Assembly: GCF_002386445.1 (NCBI RefSeq)
Contig: NZ_DGIR01000057.1
Coordinates: 1-31,532 of the forward strand
DNA length: 31,532 nt
Origin: Pseudomonas sp. UBA4617
GTDB taxonomy: Bacteria > Pseudomonadota > Gammaproteobacteria > Pseudomonadales > Pseudomonadaceae
Reading direction: 5' to 3'
Below, piece after piece: positions 25,819 to 31,532 of this stretch. The translations under genes were made by a program, and so were the position numbers. Numbering within the stretch: position 1 is the stretch's first letter; the number at the start of each line of letters is the position of its first letter. The notes beneath the pieces were generated by a model. It had not been told where the DNA came from and did not search any database. It worked only from the letters and a program-made list of their open reading frames with translations.

Positions 25819-25881
25819 ACCGTGACTACCAAGAGGCGCCGGCCATGTTCCGTGCGTCCACCACCTGATCAGGAGTGCACG

Positions 25882-28800
25882 ATGGACCTGAACCGTCGGC
25901 AATTCTTCAAGGTCGCCGCCGTCGGCCTTGGAGGCTCGAGCCTTGCGGCGTTGGGCATGGCCCCGACACCCGCATTCGCCGAGCAGGTGCGTCATTTCAA
26001 GCTGGCGCATACCAAGGAAACCCGCAACACCTGCCCCTACTGCTCGGTCGGCTGTGGCCTGATCATGTACAGCCAGGGCGATGCGGGCAAGAACGTCAAA
26101 CAGAACATCATCCATATCGAAGGTGACGCCGACCACCCGGTCAACCGCGGCACTCTCTGCCCGAAAGGCGCCGGCTTGCTGGACTTCATCCACAGCCCGA
26201 GCCGTCTGCAGTACCCCGAGGTACGCAAACCGGGCAGCAAGGAGTGGGTACGGGTCAGCTGGGACGAGGCGCTCGACCGCGTCGCCGAGCTGATGAAGCA
26301 GGACCGCGACGCCAACTTCATCGAGAAGAACGCCCAGGGGCAAACGGTAAACCGCTGGCTCACCACCGGTTTTCTCGCTGCTTCAGCCGCCTCCAGCGAG
26401 GCCGGCTACCTGACCCACAAGGTCATCCGCGCAACAGGCATGCTGGGGTTCGATAACCAGGCACGTGTCTGACACGGCCCGACGGTGGCAAGTCTTGCCC
26501 CGACGTACGGCCGTGGCGCCATGACCAACCACTGGTCCGATATCGCCAACGCGAATCTGGTCCTGGTGATGGGTGGCAACGCAGCAGAAGCGCATCCGTG
26601 CGGCTTCAAGTGGGTGACCGAGGCCAAGGCGCACAACAAGGCGCGGCTGATCGTGGTCGACCCGCGCTTTACCCGTACCGCTTCGGTGGCGGACTACTAC
26701 GCGCCGATCCGCACCGGTACCGACATCGCCTTCATGGGCGGGCTGATCAATTACCTGCTGAGCAACGACAAGATCCAGCACGAGTACGTGCGTAACTACA
26801 CCGACGTGTCGTTCATCGTCAAAGAGAACTATGGCTTCGAGGATGGCCTGTTCAGCGGTTACGACGAGGCCAAGCGGGTGTACGCCGACAAGTCCGGCTG
26901 GGGCTACGAGCTGGGTGAGGACGGTTTTGCCAAGGTCGACCCGACCCTGCAGCACCCGCGTTGCGTGTTCCAGCTGATGAAGCAGCACTACAGCCGCTAC
27001 ACCCCGGAACTGGCCAGCATGACCTGTGGCATGCCGCAGGACGCCATGCTGAAAATCTGGGAAGAGATCGCCACCTGCTCGGTACCGGGCAAGACCATGA
27101 CGATCCTCTATGCGCTGGGCTGGACGCAGCACTCGATCGGCGCGCAGATCATCCGCAGCGCGGCCATGGTCCAGTTGCTGCTGGGCAACGTCGGCATGCC
27201 GGGTGGAGGGGTCAATGCCTTGCGCGGGCACTCCAACATCCAGGGTCTGACCGACCTCGGGCTGTTGTCCAACTCGCTGCCGGGTTATCTGACCTTGCCC
27301 GGCGATGCCGAACAGGACTACGTCGCCTACATCGACAAGCGTGCCTCCAAGCCGTTGCGCCCGGGCCAGCTTTCGTACTGGCAGAACTACGGCAAGTTCC
27401 ACGTCAGCCTGATGAAGGCCTGGTATGGCGCCAACGCCACGGCAGAGAACAACTGGGGCTACGACTGGCTGCCCAAGCTCGACGTGCCGGCTTACGACGT
27501 GCTGCGCATGTTCGAAATGATGGGCCAGGGCAAGGTCAACGGTTACATGTGCCAGGGCTTCAACCCGATTGCCGCGCTGCCGGACAAGAACCGTGTAACT
27601 GCGGCCCTCGGCAAGCTCAAGTGGCTGGTGATCATGGACCCGCTGGCCACCGAGACCTCGGAGTTCTGGCGCAATGCCGGGCCGTTCAACGACGTCGACA
27701 CGGCCAACATCCAGACCGAAGTGATCCGCCTGCCCACCACCTGCTTCGCCGAGGAAGACGGTTCGCTGGTCAACAGCAGCCGCTGGCTGCAGTGGCACTG
27801 GAAAGGCGCCGACGGCCCGGGCGAGACCCGCACCGACGTGCACATCATGAGCGAGCTGTTCCTGCGCCTGCGCCAACGCTACCAGGCCGAGGGCGGCGCC
27901 TACCCGGACGCGCTGATGAACATCAGCTGGCCATACAAGATTCCCGAAGAGCCATCCCCGGAGGAACTGGCCAGGGAAATGAACGGCTGGGCAGTAACCG
28001 ACGTCACCGACCCGACCGGCGCAGTGATCAAGGCCGGCCAGCAACTGGCGGGCTTCGGCCAACTGAAGGACGACGGCAGCACCGCGTCCGGCTGCTGGAT
28101 CTTCGCCGGCTGCTGGACCGAGCAGGGCAACCAGATGGCCCGTCGCGACAACAGCGACCCGTACGGCATGCACCAGGTGCAGAACTGGGCCTGGGCCTGG
28201 CCGGCCAACCGCCGCATCCTCTACAACCGTGCCTCCAGCGACCCGCAAGGCAAGCCGTGGGACGCCGAGAACAAGCGCCTGATATGGTGGAACGGCAAGG
28301 CCTGGACCGGCACCGACGTGCCCGACTTCAAGGTCGACTCGCCACCGGAAGCGGGGATGAACCCGTTCATCATGAACCCCGAGGGCGTGGCGCGCTTCTT
28401 CGCCATCGACAAGATGGCCGAAGGGCCGTTCCCCGAGCACTACGAGCCGTTCGAGACGCCGATTGGTATCAACCCGCTGCACCCGCAGAACAAGAAGGCC
28501 ACCAGCAACCCGGCCGGGCGTATCTTCGATTCGGTGTGGGACACCCTCGGCAAGCACGAGGAGTTCCCGTATGCGGCGACCACCTACCGGCTGACCGAGC
28601 ACTTCCACTTCTGGAGCAAGCATTGCCGGCTCAACGCCATCGCTCAGCCCGAGCAGTTCGTCGAGATCGGCGAGGTGCTGGCCAACGAGAAGGGCATCAA
28701 GGCTGGCGACCGGGTGCGGGTGTCGAGCAAGCGCGGGCATATCGAGGCGGTGGCGGTGGTGACCAAGCGGATTCGCCCGCTCAAGGTCAACAACCAGACC

Positions 28801-28950
28801 GTGCACCAGATCGGCATTCCGCTGCACTGGGGCTTCACCGGGGCTACGCGGCATGGCTACCTGACCAACACCCTGGTGCCGTTCCTCGGTGACGGCAACA
28901 CCCAGACGCCGGAGTCCAAGTCGTTCCTCGTCAAAGTGGAGAAACTCTGA
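25882..28950 (+). CDS. fdoG: Formate dehydrogenase major subunit, selenoprotein (UGA at 26470-26472 read as Sec)
   Basis: A 1022-residue molybdopterin enzyme that oxidises formate to CO2 on the periplasmic side. The twin-arginine signal is NRRQFFKVAAVG (residues 4-15), with Ala-rich cleavage region TPAFAEQ. Cys51, Cys54, Cys58 and Cys93 bind a [4Fe-4S] cluster (CPYCSVGC...LCPKG). The frame is interrupted by one TGA, codon 197, in NQARV-U-HGPTVASLAPTYGRG. This is exactly the selenocysteine context of E. coli FdnG and FdoG, so the two open frames are one gene. AGGAG (25871-25875) supports the ATG at 25882. Its stop overlaps fdoH by one base. I cannot tell the aerobic (Fdo) from the nitrate-induced (Fdn) type by sequence alone. 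Confidence 0.96.
26470..26515 (+). promoter_or_regulatory. SECIS element directing selenocysteine insertion in fdoG
   Basis: Directly after the UGA (26470-26472), CACGGCC (26473-26479) pairs with GGCCGTG (26509-26515) as a perfect 7-bp outer stem. The inner stem is CGG (26483-26485) with CCG (26500-26502), then GGCA (26487-26490) with TGCC (26496-26499). Counting the U of UGA as 1, the single bulged U is base 17, and the apical loop G and U are bases 23 and 24. These are the positions SelB recognises in E. coli fdhF. Confidence 0.93.
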
Positions 28951-29900
28951 TGGCCAGCCAAGACATCATCGCCCGCTCGGCCACCACCACCGTACCGCCT
29001 TCGGTACGCCAGCAGCAGGAAGTCGCCAAGCTGATCGACACCACCAAGTGCATCGGCTGCAAGGCCTGCCAAGTGGCGTGTTCCGAGTGGAACGAGCTGC
29101 GTGACGAGGTCGGCCACAACCACGGCACCTACGACAACCCCCAGGACCTCACTGCCGAGACCTGGACCCTGATGCGCTTCACCGAGCACGAGCGCGACGA
29201 CGGCAACCTGGAGTGGCTGATCCGCAAGGACGGCTGCATGCATTGCGCCGAGCCAGGGTGCCTGAAGGCCTGCCCGAGCCCAGGCGCCATCATCAAGCAC
29301 GCCAACGGCATCGTCGACTTCAATCAGGACCACTGCATCGGCTGCGGCTACTGCATCACTGGCTGCCCGTTCAACATCCCGCGGATCTCGCAGAAGGACC
29401 ACAAGGCGTACAAGTGCACCCTGTGTTCCGACCGTGTGACCGTGGGCCTGGAGCCGGCCTGCGTGAAAACCTGCCCGACCGGGGCGATCGTGTTCGGCAG
29501 CAAGGACGAGATGAAGGTGCATGCCGCAGAGCGCATCGTCGACCTGAAGTCGCGGGGCTACGACAAGGCCGGGTTGTATGACCCGGACGGCGTCGGCGGT
29601 ACCCATGTGATGTATGTGCTGCACCATGCCGATACGCCGAAGCTGTATGCCGGCCTGCCGGACCAGCCGGTGATCAGCCCCCTGGTCGGGCTGTGGAAGG
29701 GCATTACCAAGCCGCTGGCGCTGCTGGCCATGGGCGCGGCTGTGCTGGCAGGGTTCTTCCACTATGTGCGGGTCGGGCCGCAGCGCGTGGCGGAGGACGA
29801 GCACCCGCTACCGCCCGACGAAAGCGTGCATCAGGTCGACCCGTCGGTGCATGTCTATGACCCGAACAGGCCGGCTGGCCAGGAGGAGCAGCGACCATGA
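28950..29900 (+). CDS. fdoH: Formate dehydrogenase iron-sulfur (beta) subunit
   Basis: A 316-aa electron-transfer subunit. Four ferredoxin-type Cys groups are visible: KCIGCKACQVAC (about residues 32-43), CMHCAEPGCLKAC, CIGCGYCITGC and CTLCSDRVTVGLEPACVKTC, enough for four [4Fe-4S] clusters. A single hydrophobic helix near residues 250-272 (KPLALLAMGAAVLAGFFHYV) anchors it in the membrane. It passes electrons from FdoG to the cytochrome b subunit. It overlaps fdoG by one base and fdoI by four. It has no signal of its own and is expected to travel with FdoG through Tat. Confidence 0.96.
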   Translation: MASQDIIARSATTTVPPSVRQQQEVAKLIDTTKCIGCKACQVACSEWNELRDEVGHNHGTYDNPQDLTAETWTLMRFTEHERDDGNLEWLIRKDGCMHCAEPGCLKACPSPGAIIKHANGIVDFNQDHCIGCGYCITGCPFNIPRISQKDHKAYKCTLCSDRVTVGLEPACVKTCPTGAIVFGSKDEMKVHAAERIVDLKSRGYDKAGLYDPDGVGGTHVMYVLHHADTPKLYAGLPDQPVISPLVGLWKGITKPLALLAMGAAVLAGFFHYVRVGPQRVAEDEHPLPPDESVHQVDPSVHVYDPNRPAGQEEQRP

Positions 29901-30553
29901 ACGACAACAAACCCATCCTGCGCTACAACGCCAACGAGCGCAGCAACCACTGGGTCGTCGCTATCCTGTTCATCCTCGCCGGGCTGTCCGGGCTGGCGCT
30001 GTTCCATCCGGCACTGTTCTGGCTCAGCCATCTGTTCGGTGGCGGGCCATGGACGCGTATCCTGCACCCGTTCCTGGGCGTGGCCATGTTCGTGTTCTTC
30101 CTTGGTCTGGTGCTGCGTTTCTGGCGCGCGAACTTCATTACCGCCAACGATCGCCTATGGCTGCGTCGGATCGATCGGGTGATGTTGAACAGCGAGGAGG
30201 GGGTACCGCCGATCGGCAAGTACAACGCGGGCCAGAAGCTGCTGTTCTGGACCTTGCTGGTGTGCATGCTGGTGCTGTTGGTCAGCGGCGTGGTGATCTG
30301 GCGTGCCTGGTTCAGCCAGTACTTCGACATAGGCGCCATTCGCCTGGCCACCTTGCTCCATGCCCTGGCGGCCTTCGTGTTGATCCTCGGCATCATCGTG
30401 CATATCTACGCCGGCATCTGGATCAAGGGCTCGGTCGGCGCCATGCTGCATGGCCGGGTCAGCCGCGCCTGGGCGCGCAAGCACCATGAGTTGTGGTATC
30501 GCGAAGTGACCGGTGACAAGACCCCGGGCAATCACGGACGGAAAGAAGGATGA
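29897..30553 (+). CDS. fdoI: Formate dehydrogenase cytochrome b556 (gamma) subunit
   Basis: A 218-aa membrane protein with four helices (about residues 18-45, 56-76, 114-138 and 150-175). Histidines 18, 57, 155 and 169 sit exactly where E. coli FdnI has its four haem ligands, so two b-type haems and quinone reduction are expected. The start overlaps the fdoH stop (ATGA, 29897-29900). The stop is followed within 5 nt by the fdhE start. Confidence 0.96.
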   Translation: MNDNKPILRYNANERSNHWVVAILFILAGLSGLALFHPALFWLSHLFGGGPWTRILHPFLGVAMFVFFLGLVLRFWRANFITANDRLWLRRIDRVMLNSEEGVPPIGKYNAGQKLLFWTLLVCMLVLLVSGVVIWRAWFSQYFDIGAIRLATLLHALAAFVLILGIIVHIYAGIWIKGSVGAMLHGRVSRAWARKHHELWYREVTGDKTPGNHGRKEG

Positions 30554-30557
30554 GCGC

Positions 30558-31478
30558 TTGAGCACGATACTCGAACCCGGGCAGATCGAAGCATCGGCGG
30601 TGATGCCGCCGTTTTTGCATCTGCCTCCTGCCAACCTGTTCGAGCTGCGCGCCGCGCGCCTGGAACAGCTGGCCGAAGGCAATGCCCTTGGCGATTACCT
30701 GAAACTGGCGGCCCGGTTGTGTCGCATTCAGCAGCAGCTTGTGGATAACCCGCCCGGTGATATGCCGGTGGCCGAGCAGCGTCAGCGCTTGTGCACAAGT
30801 CATGGCTTGCCGCCGCTGGCGGCTGACAGCCTGGTACGCGAAGGGCCGTGGTTGGCCTGGTTGCACGCCTTGCTTGGGTACCTCGACGCTGACACCAGCG
30901 GTCCGTTGGGGGAGGCGCTGCAAGCCCTGCGTGGCAGTGGCGACGATCAACGCAAGGGCTGGGGCATCGCCTTGCTTGCTGGCCAGTACGATGCCGTGCC
31001 TGCGGCGTTGGTGCCATTCCTCGGCGCCGCGTTGCAGGCAGCCTGGGCCAGCTGGTTGCTGGCGCTACCCGCGCCAGAGCTCAAACCCGCCGGCAGCCTG
31101 GCCCAGTGCCCGGCCTGTGGTTCGCCGGCAATGGCCGGGGTGGTGCGCAACCGCGGCAAGCACAATGGCCTGCGCTACCTGGCCTGTTCGCTGTGTGCAT
31201 GTGAATGGCATGTGGTGCGGGTCAAGTGCGTGTATTGCGAGTCGAGCAAGGATTTGCGCTACACCAGCCTCGACGACGATCGCCATGCTCCGGGCAAGGC
31301 GCCGTTGCGGGCCGAGTGCTGCCCCGCGTGCAAAAGCTACCTGAAGCACAACTACCTGGAAAACGATGCGGCCGCCGAGCCCCTGGCCGATGACCTGGCC
31401 AGCCTGGCGCTGGATATGCGCCTGGATGAGGAGGGCTTCCATCGCCTGGCCCCCAACCTGATGCTCGCACCCGGGTAG
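30558..31478 (+). CDS. fdhE: Formate dehydrogenase accessory protein FdhE (TTG start)
   Basis: A 306-aa cytoplasmic protein needed to make active respiratory formate dehydrogenases; it binds the catalytic subunit before Tat export. The C-terminal half has the rubredoxin-like cysteines: CPAC (184, 187), C210-C213, CVYC (224, 227) and CCPAC (254-258). I chose the TTG at 30558 because AGAAGGA (30544-30550) lies 7 nt upstream and the product starts at the family position. An ATG in the same frame at 30513 would overlap fdoI by 41 nt. Selenocysteine genes selA and selB often follow this gene in pseudomonads but lie outside the window. Confidence 0.9.
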   Translation: MSTILEPGQIEASAVMPPFLHLPPANLFELRAARLEQLAEGNALGDYLKLAARLCRIQQQLVDNPPGDMPVAEQRQRLCTSHGLPPLAADSLVREGPWLAWLHALLGYLDADTSGPLGEALQALRGSGDDQRKGWGIALLAGQYDAVPAALVPFLGAALQAAWASWLLALPAPELKPAGSLAQCPACGSPAMAGVVRNRGKHNGLRYLACSLCACEWHVVRVKCVYCESSKDLRYTSLDDDRHAPGKAPLRAECCPACKSYLKHNYLENDAAAEPLADDLASLALDMRLDEEGFHRLAPNLMLAPG

Positions 31479-31508
31479 TGGGTGAGGGTCTACACTGCAA
31501 TACCGAGT

Positions 31509-31532
31509 CGCCTTCTTCGCGGGTGAACCCGC
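31509..31532 (+). repeat. Partial REP (repetitive extragenic palindrome), cut by the window end
   Basis: The last 24 bases read CGCCTTCTTCGCGGGTGAACCCGC, with GCGGGT (31519-31524) and ACCCGC (31527-31532) forming a 6-bp stem around GA. This closely resembles the core of the P. putida REP family (CTTCGCGGGTAAACCCGC). Such elements lie between genes and can stabilise mRNA ends or bind gyrase. The other part is beyond the window. Confidence 0.75.

Noticed and set aside
25844..25867. Seven-codon upstream frame ending just before the fdoG ribosome-binding site
   Set aside because: No Shine-Dalgarno of its own and no regulatory codon pattern; too short to support as a leader peptide.
25701..25881. 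Sigma54 promoter upstream of fdoG
   Set aside because: TTGGC at 25779-25783 suggested a -24 element, but no GC occurs at the required -12 spacing.
26470..26472. Nonsense mutation or sequencing error splitting formate dehydrogenase into a pseudogene
   Set aside because: The UGA sits exactly at the family selenocysteine position and is followed by a full SECIS hairpin; reading continues in the same frame with intact downstream domains.
26383..28854. 823-aa open frame on the minus strand opposite fdoG
   Set aside because: It is a shadow of the GC-rich coding strand. The + strand protein has full formate dehydrogenase motifs, while this one has no recognisable domain.

Overview
The window looks like chromosomal DNA from a fluorescent Pseudomonas of the P. 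putida type. The signs are the order tuf, S10-spc-alpha ribosomal cluster, katA, ferritin, uvrA, MFS, ssb; the characteristic protein sequences; the high GC of the non-ribosomal genes; and a Pseudomonas-type REP half at the right edge. The species call is inference from recognition, not from a database search.

Region 1 (1-13926): the last codons of an EF-Tu gene and its terminator, then the S10, spc and alpha operons, 29 complete genes all on the + strand: rpsJ-rplC-rplD-rplW-rplB-rpsS-rplV-rpsC-rplP-rpmC-rpsQ-rplN-rplX-rplE-rpsN, rpsH-rplF-rplR-rpsE-rpmD-rplO-secY-rpmJ, rpsM-rpsK-rpsD-rpoA-rplQ. Spacing is tight (overlaps to about 40 nt; 80 nt before rplC) except for two gaps: 209 nt between rpsN and rpsH, and 131 nt between rpmJ and rpsM. 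Both gaps hold a strong hairpin whose 3' arm runs into a plausible sigma70 promoter, so the transcription units probably split there.

Region 2 (13927-21119): oxidative-stress, iron and DNA-maintenance genes. These are a small-subunit catalase (katA), a ferritin that lacks the haem-ligand methionine of true bacterioferritins, uvrA on the - strand, a YajR-like MFS transporter with a C-terminal YAM-type domain, and ssb. Clear hairpin terminators follow rplQ, katA and ssb, and a hairpin separates the convergent ferritin and uvrA genes.

Region 3 (21120-25700): the least ordinary part. A MocR-type (GntR plus aminotransferase-like) regulator is transcribed away from a three-gene operon: a 2-oxoglutarate/Fe(II) oxygenase of the clavaminate synthase/amino-acid hydroxylase type, a TSUP (TauE/SafE/YfcA) permease, and a YdfG-like short-chain dehydrogenase. 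The space between them holds three copies of a 16-bp near-palindrome spaced by whole helical turns around a likely promoter. I read this as a self-contained amino-acid or aminosulfonate modification and export module. No established function for it comes to mind.

Region 4 (25701-31532): a respiratory formate dehydrogenase operon fdoG-fdoH-fdoI-fdhE. fdoG is interrupted by an in-frame UGA that is a selenocysteine codon, followed at once by a textbook bacterial SECIS hairpin. FdoG carries a Tat signal, FdoH four ferredoxin-type Cys clusters, FdoI four haem-ligand histidines, and FdhE paired zinc/iron-type cysteines. A partial REP element closes the window.
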